Program-made: the position numbers and the translations under genes
In this document: piece after piece, positions 6,776-13,812 of the stretch
Numbering within the stretch: position 1 is the first letter of the stretch
Layout: each line of letters opens with the position of its first letter
The notes under the pieces: model-generated
Databases searched by the model: none
Told to the model about the DNA's origin: nothing
What the model saw: the letters and a program-made list of their open reading frames with translations, nothing else
Assembly: GCA_025997455.1 (NCBI GenBank)
Contig: BNUP01000020.1
Coordinates: 1-25,105, forward strand
Reading direction: 5' to 3'
DNA length: 25,105 nucleotides
Source: Fibrobacterales bacterium
GTDB lineage: Bacteria > Fibrobacterota > Fibrobacteria > Fibrobacterales > Fibrobacteraceae

Positions 6776-9641
6776 TTAGAACCTTCCTTTGAGAGTTGTT
6801 GAATTGAATATTGCAAATATACAAACCTTTTGGTAAGTCAGCGAGAGATACCGAGTATTCTCCGCTGTTAAAATTGAACTGTCGAATTTTTACACCGTTC
6901 AAATTATAAATATCAAGTGTAGCATTTTGCATAACTTGCATCCTAAGTCCGTTGTTTAGCAAGAACGCACTATTTGCCGATGGAATAACATTTAGAGATA
7001 TAATCGGCGTTGTTCCGCCAGACGAGGAACTTCCATTGCTTGAACTGCTTTTTGCCGAACTTGAACTCGATTTTGCGGCGGAACTCGAAGATTGTTTTGC
7101 ACTTGAAGAAGAACCTGCCGCACTTGAACTCGAAGGAGTCACTACCATATCGGTAGAAAGTCCTGCGCCTAAGCATTTAACATCGTCTATTGAAAGAGAA
7201 ACTACATCGTTTGCATTACCCGAAACTCCGTATTTAAGTTCCCAAGCCAATTGAGTTACATTTGCAAGGTTGAGAGATGCACCTTCACAATCGGAACCCT
7301 TCCAAGCGGAGGTAGCGAGTTGTGCTGGAGTTACCGTGACTGTTTTGTAGGAGGATGAGGCGGATTGGTCTTTATAGAAAGAGTTGGAATTATCGCTCTT
7401 GCCGCAAATATTGCCGTCTGTCTCTAATTTGAACTGATGAGCCGCACCTTTGTATTTATAAGAAAATCCGTCTGTGCAGTCTGATATTTTTAAACCCGCA
7501 CTCGTATTATTTTTAACTCCTATTGCACCTGCGCCGTAAGATGCTTCGGCTACCAATTTTGCATTTGTCAAAATTCCTTCACCGCCAACCGCAACAATAT
7601 AATCGTCGCCATCTTTTTCATTTTCTATTGTGACTTTATTTGGGTCGCCATATACAAATGCAAACGGATAATCACCGTAAGCGGTTTGTTCGCCTTCGTT
7701 AAAACGAGTTATATAATAGAAACCCGATTCTGCGGGAACAGAACTTGAAGAACTCATCGTGCTTGAACTTGAAACGGTTGCAGACGAAGAACTTCCGCTC
7801 GCAGAACTTGAACTTGCTATGGAACTTGATGAAGAAACGGAACTGCTCGATGAGGAGGAACTTGAAGAACCAGCACTTGAAGATGAAGATTCGGGCTTTG
7901 GAGGCAAGGTCATTGCTCCCAGACATTTGAAGTCGTCAATTTCTAGGCTACCGGTGGTTGTAGCCACGCCGCCTTTAATTTGCCAAGTGAATGCCTTTAT
8001 TTTTTTTGCATCAAAATCTACGGCTGTTTTTTTCCAACTGGGTTGCAACAAACCGCTCAAAGGCACAACCATATCTGCCCAAGCGGCTGATGCCGTTGCG
8101 GCATTTTGATGGTAAGCATAATCGGTTACCGTGGTCATCTCGGCTACAAAACTATGAGCCGCACCTTTATACCTGTAACTAAACCCATCAGTACATTTAC
8201 TTAAATCATAATTTGTCGGGTTATTTTTTGTGTCTAAACCCAAAGCAACATAAGGATCATCTTTATTTTCCCCTTTTGATAAACTGTAATTTTTTACCCA
8301 AGCAACCCAATTTGAACCGTCTTTCTGCACAGTTTCATAACCTTCATCATCAGCGGCATTTGCAACTGTTGATGCTCCTTTATCATTTACATCTGTGTAT
8401 ATATACCAAGGTTCTAAAGTATTTGCAAGTCCATCTTCGTCTTCAAAATCGTCTATTATTGTATATGCACCGGAGGAAGAACTGCCCGCAGAGGAAGACG
8501 AAGAACCGGATTCGCTCAAGGCTTTGAAGTTCGGCATATTGCCTGTTGCCAAAAGACCTGTTAAAAGTTGCAGAGTTGCACTGAAATACGGTTCGCCCGA
8601 TAGTGTCATCAACTCCTGAAAATAACTGTTTAATTTACTTTGGTATGTTGAGGAGTATTGCAGAGCATTTGTTAAACCGCCTACGAATGTTGAGTTATGG
8701 TCGTTTCCCATTGTGCCGTTTGTTTGAATTGCACCCTTGATGTCTGCGGCATTTTTAGAATTTACCCAAGTTGCGAGTTTGGTTAAAATTGTTGATGCGT
8801 CTGCCCTGCCAAACCAAGCATAGTCGGTCATAACCCGCCAAGGTGAGCGAGCCGATTCATAGCCGAAATTAGCACTTTCGTTTAGCGAGCCGTCACTGTT
8901 TGCCCAGTCTGAAACGAGTCCTGTGGTTTGTAAATTCGCATTATTCTTTAATAATGTGTAATTTGCCGTGATAGCAGTGCTCCAAAATGCACTTTGGTCA
9001 AAACTTTTGAAAATTTCAAATGCGGCAGGTGCAACATAAGAAGGATTTTTTCTATCATTCCAAGCATCACCGGGTTTATGCAAACCGCCGGGTTCCATTT
9101 CGTAAGTTCTGATTTTCTGTATCAATCCTTGTGCGGCAGTTTGATATTTTGCATCGCCAAATTGGTAATATGCCATAGCAAGGGCAAGGGCAACATCAAA
9201 CTCGGCATCGGTGGCGGCATTTTCTCCTGCGACACCTGAAAATCCATTGATTTTCCAGTGCATTAAACCATTGCCGTTGAGCCACGCATTGTAATATGCC
9301 CAAAGTTTATCAAATTTTGCCTGATTACCGTTGCTTGCATCTGCAAAATACACCATAATGAGCATCCCGTAGCCGATACCTTCAGACACGGTCTGGTCGG
9401 CATTATCATATTTTATTCGGGCACAGGGAGTGCCGTTGCAAGTTCCCTCTACATAATATTGGGAGAGCCAAGTTGTGTACTTATTTTTAAGCGTTGTCGA
9501 AACTCCGCTCGTGCTCACTTTTATGCCGTTTTCATAAGATTTTTCCTGCGGATAGGGAAAATTGACGGCAGATTGTGCTAACACCGCAAGAAATGCAATG
9601 GCAAGTAAGAAATTTTTTTTCATTGGCAAATAATACCCCAT
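6759..9641 (-). CDS. Modular GH8 glycanase with two beta-sandwich modules and sorting tail
   Basis: Secreted endo-beta-1,4-glucanase/xylanase of family GH8, 960 residues. A signal peptide (MKKNFLLAIAFLAVLAQSA) comes first, then the GH8 (alpha/alpha)6 domain at about 27-375 with VSEGIGYGM (acid candidate E87) and NAATDAEFDVALALAMA. Ser linkers separate two related modules at about 394-576 and 639-826; each carries a CTDGFSYxYKGAAH motif and ends in IDDxKCLGA, resembling CBM11-type carbohydrate-binding modules. A third Ser linker leads to a C-terminal ~80-residue domain (IYNLNGVKIRQF, LPKGLYICNI) of the type IX sorting-tail kind. ATG 9641 was preferred over the internal ATG at 9623 because TACATT ends 6 nt before it. 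First gene of the operon with GH45. Whether cellulose, mixed-linkage glucan or xylan is preferred cannot be read from sequence. Confidence 0.92.
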   Translation of the reverse strand: MGYYLPMKKNFLLAIAFLAVLAQSAVNFPYPQEKSYENGIKVSTSGVSTTLKNKYTTWLSQYYVEGTCNGTPCARIKYDNADQTVSEGIGYGMLIMVYFADASNGNQAKFDKLWAYYNAWLNGNGLMHWKINGFSGVAGENAATDAEFDVALALAMAYYQFGDAKYQTAAQGLIQKIRTYEMEPGGLHKPGDAWNDRKNPSYVAPAAFEIFKSFDQSAFWSTAITANYTLLKNNANLQTTGLVSDWANSDGSLNESANFGYESARSPWRVMTDYAWFGRADASTILTKLATWVNSKNAADIKGAIQTNGTMGNDHNSTFVGGLTNALQYSSTYQSKLNSYFQELMTLSGEPYFSATLQLLTGLLATGNMPNFKALSESGSSSSSAGSSSSGAYTIIDDFEDEDGLANTLEPWYIYTDVNDKGASTVANAADDEGYETVQKDGSNWVAWVKNYSLSKGENKDDPYVALGLDTKNNPTNYDLSKCTDGFSYRYKGAAHSFVAEMTTVTDYAYHQNAATASAAWADMVVPLSGLLQPSWKKTAVDFDAKKIKAFTWQIKGGVATTTGSLEIDDFKCLGAMTLPPKPESSSSSAGSSSSSSSSSSVSSSSSIASSSSASGSSSSATVSSSSTMSSSSSVPAESGFYYITRFNEGEQTAYGDYPFAFVYGDPNKVTIENEKDGDDYIVAVGGEGILTNAKLVAEASYGAGAIGVKNNTSAGLKISDCTDGFSYKYKGAAHQFKLETDGNICGKSDNSNSFYKDQSASSSYKTVTVTPAQLATSAWKGSDCEGASLNLANVTQLAWELKYGVSGNANDVVSLSIDDVKCLGAGLSTDMVVTPSSSSAAGSSSSAKQSSSSAAKSSSSSAKSSSSNGSSSSGGTTPIISLNVIPSANSAFLLNNGLRMQVMQNATLDIYNLNGVKIRQFNFNSGEYSVSLADLPKGLYICNIQFNNSQRKVLNVPIR

Positions 9642-9655
9642 TTATTAAATGTATA
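9642..9655 (-). promoter_or_regulatory. Predicted leaderless promoter of the GH8-GH45 operon
   Basis: On the minus strand TATACATTTAATAAATG has TACATT (9648-9653) 6 nt before the ATG at 9641. A-tracts further upstream (9660-9700) could serve as UP-like DNA. Confidence 0.5.
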
Positions 9656-9754
9656 TTTTTTTTCTAAAAAATGTCCGTTTTTTTTGAAAAAGTTTAGTTT
9701 TGTGCGATTTTGTGAATTTTATGTGATTTTTGAAGGATATTTTTGCGAGGTAGG

Positions 9755-9772
9755 GGCGGGTTTTAACCCGCC
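9755..9772. repeat. Perfect palindrome GGCGGG-TTTTAA-CCCGCC
   Basis: An 18-bp palindrome in the 239-bp gap between dapA and the GH8 gene. It is strongly self-complementary with a 2-nt loop and no T-tract on either side. It may be a dispersed repeat or a processing/termination hairpin downstream of dapA. Nothing else is recognisable in this gap apart from A/T runs. Confidence 0.55.
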
Positions 9773-9880
9773 ATATTGTGAAATGTAAGGCGGTTGTAGC
9801 GAGGGGGAATAAGTATCATCGCCCAATTAAAAAGGAGTTGTGATAATCTGTATAAGTTTTGTCGATAAACCTCCCCCACA

Positions 9881-10834
9881 CTAATGGTATTTCAGCAAAC
9901 TTTGTGCTTTTTCCTTTATCAGTTTGATTATGCGGGTTTCGGCTTCGTCGCCGCGTTCAGTTTCGCGAACCGAGACGAGCGGCAGGAGCAGAGGGCTGTT
10001 GAAAAGCGTGCCGAGCGGAATGGGGTTTTTGCGGCAGAAGGTTGCCTCAACATAGTCGCGAACTTTGTCTTGAAGGTTGTCGCAATTGGGAAATTCTTTG
10101 CGTTCAAATGCATTGTAGAGTTCCACAAAAATTCGTGCCGCCTCAGGAATGTTCGCCGTTGCGCTGATTAGTCCCGTGCCACCGAATTCCAACATATCTA
10201 TGAACGCACCGTCTTCACCCGAAAGAACTGCAAAGTCTTTGCCTTGTGCACCTGCGATTATGCTTTTGGTGTCTTCGCAATATTTTTCGCCTATTCTAAA
10301 TTCCACCGCTTGCTTTAATCCGATGATGTTTTTGTCTTCGGCAAGGCGAATTGCTGTGTTGGGGTGAATGTAGTTTGCCGTGCGACCGGGCACATTATAT
10401 AGGACAATTTTTGCACCAGTTTCGCGACTCAAGGCTTTGAAATGGGCGTAAATACCCTCTTGCGGGGGGGTGTTGTAGTAGCCTGTTACGCAGAGCATAG
10501 GAACTTCGGCGATTTTTTGGACTTCTTTTATGATTTCAATTGATTCTCTTGTGCTGTTTGAGCCTGCACCTGCGATTATAGGCACTCTGCCATCTACATA
10601 GTCGAGGGTGAATTTGATAAAATCTAAGTGTTGCTCGTGGCTTAGGGTTGCACTTTGCCCTGTTGTACCCACGGGAGCAAGCCCGTGTATGCCCGCCGAA
10701 ATTAAGTCGTCAATAATTTTTTTGGCTTTGGGGTAGTCTATTGAGTTGTAGAGATAACGAGGGTCATCGTTTTGGAGCGGGGTGAATAGCGCAGGGAATA
10801 CGCCGCGCAATTGGGTTGAGGATGTAATTTGCAT
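9881..10834 (-). CDS. dapA: 4-hydroxy-tetrahydrodipicolinate synthase
   Basis: Condenses pyruvate with aspartate semialdehyde, the first committed step to diaminopimelate and lysine. The 317-residue (beta/alpha)8 barrel is close to family length (~290-300). Visible active-site features: GTTGQS (T57-T58), YYN at about 119-121, VLYNVPGRT (Y146, R151) and Schiff-base lysine K174 in IIGLKQAV. The last ~30 residues are less conserved. Related NAL-superfamily aldolases are an alternative, but GTTG plus YNVPGRT fits DapA well. It is monocistronic on the minus strand. The start at 10834 is set by TTTCTACCTTCCCCCTATG with no Shine-Dalgarno sequence; the promoter abuts a G-rich heptamer array. Confidence 0.9.
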   Translation of the reverse strand: MQITSSTQLRGVFPALFTPLQNDDPRYLYNSIDYPKAKKIIDDLISAGIHGLAPVGTTGQSATLSHEQHLDFIKFTLDYVDGRVPIIAGAGSNSTRESIEIIKEVQKIAEVPMLCVTGYYNTPPQEGIYAHFKALSRETGAKIVLYNVPGRTANYIHPNTAIRLAEDKNIIGLKQAVEFRIGEKYCEDTKSIIAGAQGKDFAVLSGEDGAFIDMLEFGGTGLISATANIPEAARIFVELYNAFERKEFPNCDNLQDKVRDYVEATFCRKNPIPLGTLFNSPLLLPLVSVRETERGDEAETRIIKLIKEKAQSLLKYH

Positions 10835-10850
10835 AGGGGGAAGGTAGAAA
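10835..10850 (-). promoter_or_regulatory. Predicted leaderless promoter of dapA
   Basis: On the minus strand TTTCTACCTTCCCCCTATG places TACCTT (10841-10846) 6 nt before ATG. Confidence 0.55.
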
Positions 10851-10853
10851 TAT

Positions 10854-10892
10854 GTGGTGTAGGGTGTGGGGTATGGTAACTCGGCGTTGCAA
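10854..10892 (+). repeat. G-rich heptamer array plus AACTCGGCG box upstream of dapA
   Basis: Heptamers of the GGTGTAG/GGTGTGG type, followed by AACTCGGCGTTGCAA (10878-10892), which closely matches 5005-5019. The same order (promoter, heptamers, box) is found upstream of the 4174-4953 gene. Confidence 0.65.
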
Positions 10893-10925
10893 ATATGGGA
10901 GAAGGGGGAGGGGAGAAGTCCGCTA

Positions 10926-10966
10926 TTAACAAGGGAACGCGGTGTGTGCCGAGCGCACCAAAAAAA
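10926..10966 (+). repeat. 41-bp inverted repeat, left copy
   Basis: Perfect reverse complement of 13764-13804 over 41 bp, beginning TTAACAAGGGAACGCGGTGT and ending in A7. It contains an imperfect GGTGTG/CGCACC hairpin. It lies just upstream of the CE2 promoter, between the divergent dapA and CE2 genes. Confidence 0.85.
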
Positions 10967-10968
10967 AA

Positions 10969-10983
10969 TCTACCTTCCTGCAA
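10969..10983 (+). promoter_or_regulatory. Predicted promoter of the CE2 gene
   Basis: TCTACCTTCC followed by TGCAA and ATG; TACCTT (10971-10976) ends 7 nt before ATG 10984. The first ten bases are identical to those at dapA and the second GH8 gene. Confidence 0.5.
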
Positions 10984-12087
10984 ATGTTCACTTCTGCGGT
11001 GTTGATTCCCGGTATGCTTGTGTGGTTTGCTATGGATGATGTAAATAAGGTTTCGGCTTTTGATAAGGCAGTTCGTATTGACGGGCAATTTGAGAAGGTT
11101 GTTTCGGGAAAGGATACGCTCGCACGGACTTCTTGGTCGGGGACGGAATACACTCTCGCTTTTGAGGGTTCAAAGGTGAGTATAAATTTGAAAAGTCCTG
11201 CAAATGTTTTTGGGGTGGTGATAGACGGTAAAGAATTTCCGCCTTTGGATTTATCGACAAATAGCGATGAATTGCACCTTCTCGCGGAAAAATTGGAGAA
11301 GGGTTTGCATATTGTGAGCGTGGCAAAACGAACGGAATCATCACAAGGGGACGATATTTTTAAGGGTTTTGAAATTGTCGGCGTGCCAAAAGCGGATGCA
11401 CTTCCTCCGCCTCCGAAGTTGAAAATTGAGTTTTTCGGGAATTCCATAACTGCGGGTTACGGCGTTTTGGATTCCGTAAAAGAGCACGATTACGCACCGA
11501 TTACGGAAGATGTATTTTCATCTTATGCGGGTGTTGCGGCAAAGGAACTTCACGCACAAATGCGAACGGTGGCGTTTTCGGGAAGGGGAATTTTTATAAA
11601 CCATCCCGACTCAAAAGACGACAGACCGCTCCCTGCATTTTTTGATAAATTGGGAGTGAACACTACCGCCGATACCGCCGACTTATCTTCTAATTGGCAA
11701 CCCGACATTGCAATAATAGAACTCGGAACAAACGATTTTTCAAGGAGTGTTGCACCCGACTCGGCAAAATTTGTAAATGCAGTTATAGATTTCGCAAAGG
11801 CAATCAGAAAAAAATATGCGGATGCAAATATTGTTATATTAGACGGACCTATGCTTAACGATTTTTATCCAGAAGGAGTTCCGTCGCTTTCACTTTGCAG
11901 AAAATTTTTAGATGCCGCAAAAAGCGAATTGGAAAATCGGGGTTTCAAAAAAATTCACCGATTCTCACTTTCACCCCAAGACGGCTCTCTCGGATACGGT
12001 GCAAATTGGCATCCGAGCAAATCACAGTCATTAAAAAATGGTAAGGAGTTGGCTGAATTTTTGCGAACCGTCACTCGCGTTCAATAA
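10984..12087 (+). CDS. CE2-family acetyl (xylan) esterase, SGNH hydrolase
   Basis: Secreted carbohydrate esterase that probably removes acetyl groups from xylan or mannan side positions. It has the two-domain CE2 layout: an N-terminal beta-sandwich (about 28-140, with ARTSWSGTEYTLAFEGSKV) and a C-terminal SGNH hydrolase domain. Catalytic blocks: S154 in FFGNSITAGYG, GTND at 248-251, and H343 in GANWHPSKSQ. A hydrophobic N-terminus (FTSAVLIPGMLVWFA) suggests export. The start is uncertain: ATG 10984 is favoured by the upstream TCTACCTTCC motif, but an in-frame GTG at 10942 within the 41-bp repeat would add a lysine-rich n-region typical of signal peptides. It is convergent with the GH8 gene; their 3' ends overlap by 57 bp. 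Confidence 0.87.
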   Translation: MFTSAVLIPGMLVWFAMDDVNKVSAFDKAVRIDGQFEKVVSGKDTLARTSWSGTEYTLAFEGSKVSINLKSPANVFGVVIDGKEFPPLDLSTNSDELHLLAEKLEKGLHIVSVAKRTESSQGDDIFKGFEIVGVPKADALPPPPKLKIEFFGNSITAGYGVLDSVKEHDYAPITEDVFSSYAGVAAKELHAQMRTVAFSGRGIFINHPDSKDDRPLPAFFDKLGVNTTADTADLSSNWQPDIAIIELGTNDFSRSVAPDSAKFVNAVIDFAKAIRKKYADANIVILDGPMLNDFYPEGVPSLSLCRKFLDAAKSELENRGFKKIHRFSLSPQDGSLGYGANWHPSKSQSLKNGKELAEFLRTVTRVQ

Positions 12088-13593
12088 AACAACTCCGTTA
12101 AAATTTGAGTTCCAAACGGCGGTTTTTCCCGTTGCAGAAAATATTAATTTCCCTTTCAAATCGCGAACTTCCCACATTGTATTTGCATTTTGAGAATTAA
12201 ACTCTATCACGGTTTTTCTCTGCGTGAATGAGAAATTTGCCGTTGTCTGTTTTGCACTTGCAAAAATCGGCACTTCTTCGGGGAACGGTTCTACGGTTAT
12301 GCCAACGGTATTTTCCACAGGATTATCTAAGGCATCGAGAACATTCACCCAAGTTCCGCTCATAAGCGACACGCCAAACCACGCGAGGAATTGGTCAAAA
12401 TACATCTCGTTATGCAGAGTATCTTCCAGCGTTGCGGGGTTGGGGTCATTTGCAACTCCAAAAAAATCGACCTTATTTTTCCAATCATAAAATTTCGCTA
12501 TTTCCGCACTAAACCCGACTTTATCTGCCGAATCGCCCACAGCCATTGCCGCACAAGCCCATTGCCCGATTGTTAGATGACTATGCTCACGCCTAAAACG
12601 CCAAGTTTCGGTGTTGCTGCTGCCGTTAAAATCAGTCCATTTATCGGAGGCTGGCACCAATTCGCCTTTGTTCGCTCCTTCCAATTGGTAGAAATTACTT
12701 GCACTCGCACCGCCTTTTTCGTTTATAAATTTTACGGAATTTTGCAGGAATGTTTTTGCTCTCGGTTCGTCAAACCATATAGCATCGTTTGCAATTCTCC
12801 ACAAAACTCGAATTGCATCTTTGAAAAATGCCTTACCGCTTAAATAAGTATTGTATCCTCCGCCGCCCATTGCTCCATCATGCCCCGACCAATCCGGCAC
12901 CATTCCAATATCGTAAGAACTCGTAGCCTCAATTACGCTATAACTTTTATCTATAACTTTTTGCCAATCGTGCCCGCTGTTTGAGTCAAATTTTTTGAAA
13001 ATTCTATACCAAGCGGGTGAAAAATAACCCACATTATAACCGGGATCCCAAGAATTTCCGGGAGGGAATCCGCCATCGGGTCTTATGTAGTTATGTATGC
13101 AATCGAGCACTCCTTGAGCCTCTGTTGCGTAATTTATGCTGCTTGTTTCCCAAATACCCTTTTTTTGTAATTTGTCTGCAAAAATTAACGCCGCCCCAAT
13201 GTCTTCATCGGCATCGCTTGCCGAACCGCTTTCTGTGTTTCCTCCGTTTGCGGGTTTTCTCCAACCGTTGCAAGCGTTCAAATAATATTTTTTACTCGCA
13301 GTGTAAATTTTATCGAAATAAGTTTGGTCGTCCGAATAAAGTGCAAGGAGCATTCCGTAGCCAACGCCTTCACTAACGGCATCTCCCGGAGTTTCACTTT
13401 TTGGGCGGCAGATAAGCCCTTCGTATTGGCAGTTGTCTATGTTGCGTTTTTTTAACCCGCTCCAAGTTGAATCTAAAACCACCTTCCATTGCTCCGCACC
13501 AACTTTGGGTTGAGCGTTTGGAATTTCAAGGACGGCAAAAGCCGGCGTAATTGTGAGCACGAGAGCAAAACAGAAGAGAATTAGAGAATGCAT
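12031..13593 (-). CDS. GH8 glycanase with sorting-tail domain
   Basis: Second secreted GH8 enzyme, 520 residues, without the accessory modules of the first. Signal peptide MHSLILFCFALVLTITPAFA, catalytic domain about 21-415 with AVSEGVGYGMLLALYSDD (acid candidate E75), SASDADEDIGAALIFA around D127-D129, and YFSPAWYRIFKKFD. The C-terminal ~75 residues (WEVRDLKGKLIFSATGKT, FNGVVLLNASDG) resemble a sorting-tail domain. The frame stays open upstream through heptamer repeats to 13788, but signal peptide and the TTTCTACCTT motif fix the start at 13593. It pairs head-on with CE2, consistent with deacetylation and chain cutting of the same hemicellulose. Substrate is inferred only from family; GH8 includes cellulases, xylanases, lichenases and chitosanases. 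Confidence 0.9.
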   Translation of the reverse strand: MHSLILFCFALVLTITPAFAVLEIPNAQPKVGAEQWKVVLDSTWSGLKKRNIDNCQYEGLICRPKSETPGDAVSEGVGYGMLLALYSDDQTYFDKIYTASKKYYLNACNGWRKPANGGNTESGSASDADEDIGAALIFADKLQKKGIWETSSINYATEAQGVLDCIHNYIRPDGGFPPGNSWDPGYNVGYFSPAWYRIFKKFDSNSGHDWQKVIDKSYSVIEATSSYDIGMVPDWSGHDGAMGGGGYNTYLSGKAFFKDAIRVLWRIANDAIWFDEPRAKTFLQNSVKFINEKGGASASNFYQLEGANKGELVPASDKWTDFNGSSNTETWRFRREHSHLTIGQWACAAMAVGDSADKVGFSAEIAKFYDWKNKVDFFGVANDPNPATLEDTLHNEMYFDQFLAWFGVSLMSGTWVNVLDALDNPVENTVGITVEPFPEEVPIFASAKQTTANFSFTQRKTVIEFNSQNANTMWEVRDLKGKLIFSATGKTAVWNSNFNGVVLLNASDGSQKFSQLLTIF

Positions 13594-13610
13594 AATGGGG
13601 AAGGTAGAAA
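13594..13610 (-). promoter_or_regulatory. Predicted near-leaderless promoter of the second GH8
   Basis: TTTCTACCTTCCCCATTATG on the minus strand: TACCTT (13601-13606) ends 7 nt before ATG. Confidence 0.55.
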
Positions 13611-13619
13611 CTTTGCGAT

Positions 13620-13700
13620 GGGGGGGGTATAGGGTGTGGCGTGTAGGGTGTAGGGTGTGGGGAATAGAGTGTAAAGTTGAAAGTGTAAAGTGTAAAGTGG
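13620..13700 (+). repeat. Two abutting heptamer arrays (GTGTAGG and AGTGTAA types)
   Basis: G-rich heptamers (GTGTGGC, GTGTAGG, GTGTAGG, GTGTGGG) after a run of G and GTATAGG, then five A-rich heptamers (AGTGTAA, AGTTGAA, AGTGTAA, AGTGTAA, AGTGGAA). The G-rich half has at least four G-runs. They resemble short tandemly repeated heptanucleotides seen between genes in some bacteria. Confidence 0.75.
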
Positions 13701-13728
13701 AAAAAAGTCGCCATTCTGTGCTCGTAAT

Positions 13729-13746
13729 CCTGCACGGAGTTGCAGG
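13729..13746. repeat. Hairpin CCTGCA-N6-TGCAGG
   Basis: A perfect 6-bp stem in the gap between the GH8 promoter region and the 41-bp repeat; no T-tract. Confidence 0.45.
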
Positions 13747-13763
13747 ACGCAGAATCCATAGAG

Positions 13764-13804
13764 TTTTTTTGGTGCGCTCGGCACACACCGCGTTCCCTTG
13801 TTAA
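13764..13804 (-). repeat. 41-bp inverted repeat, right copy
   Basis: Exact inverse of 10926-10966. It lies 8 bp beyond the ugd stop codon and about 170 bp upstream of the second GH8 gene, so the pair brackets the CE2-GH8 segment. Runs of T/A flank the internal hairpin on the wrong side for an intrinsic terminator of ugd. Confidence 0.85.
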
Positions 13805-13812
13805 AAAAATTT

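Noticed and set aside
7750..7900. Plus-strand open frame opposite the GH8 linker
   Set aside because: It is the antisense of serine-rich codons (Glu/Leu-rich shadow), with no start signal or family resemblance.
9621..9623. ATG at 9623 as the start of the modular GH8
   Set aside because: It gives a good signal peptide, but no Shine-Dalgarno sequence or correctly spaced hexamer is as convincing as for 9641; it remains possible.
13594..13788. Extension of the second GH8 up to 13788, giving a start inside the 41-bp repeat
   Set aside because: The added N-terminus is a translation of heptamer repeats (HTLHPTRHTLYPP); a clean signal peptide starts at 13593 behind the promoter motif.
13764..13804. 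Intrinsic terminator for ugd
   Set aside because: There is a hairpin, but on the ugd transcript it is followed by A residues, not U.
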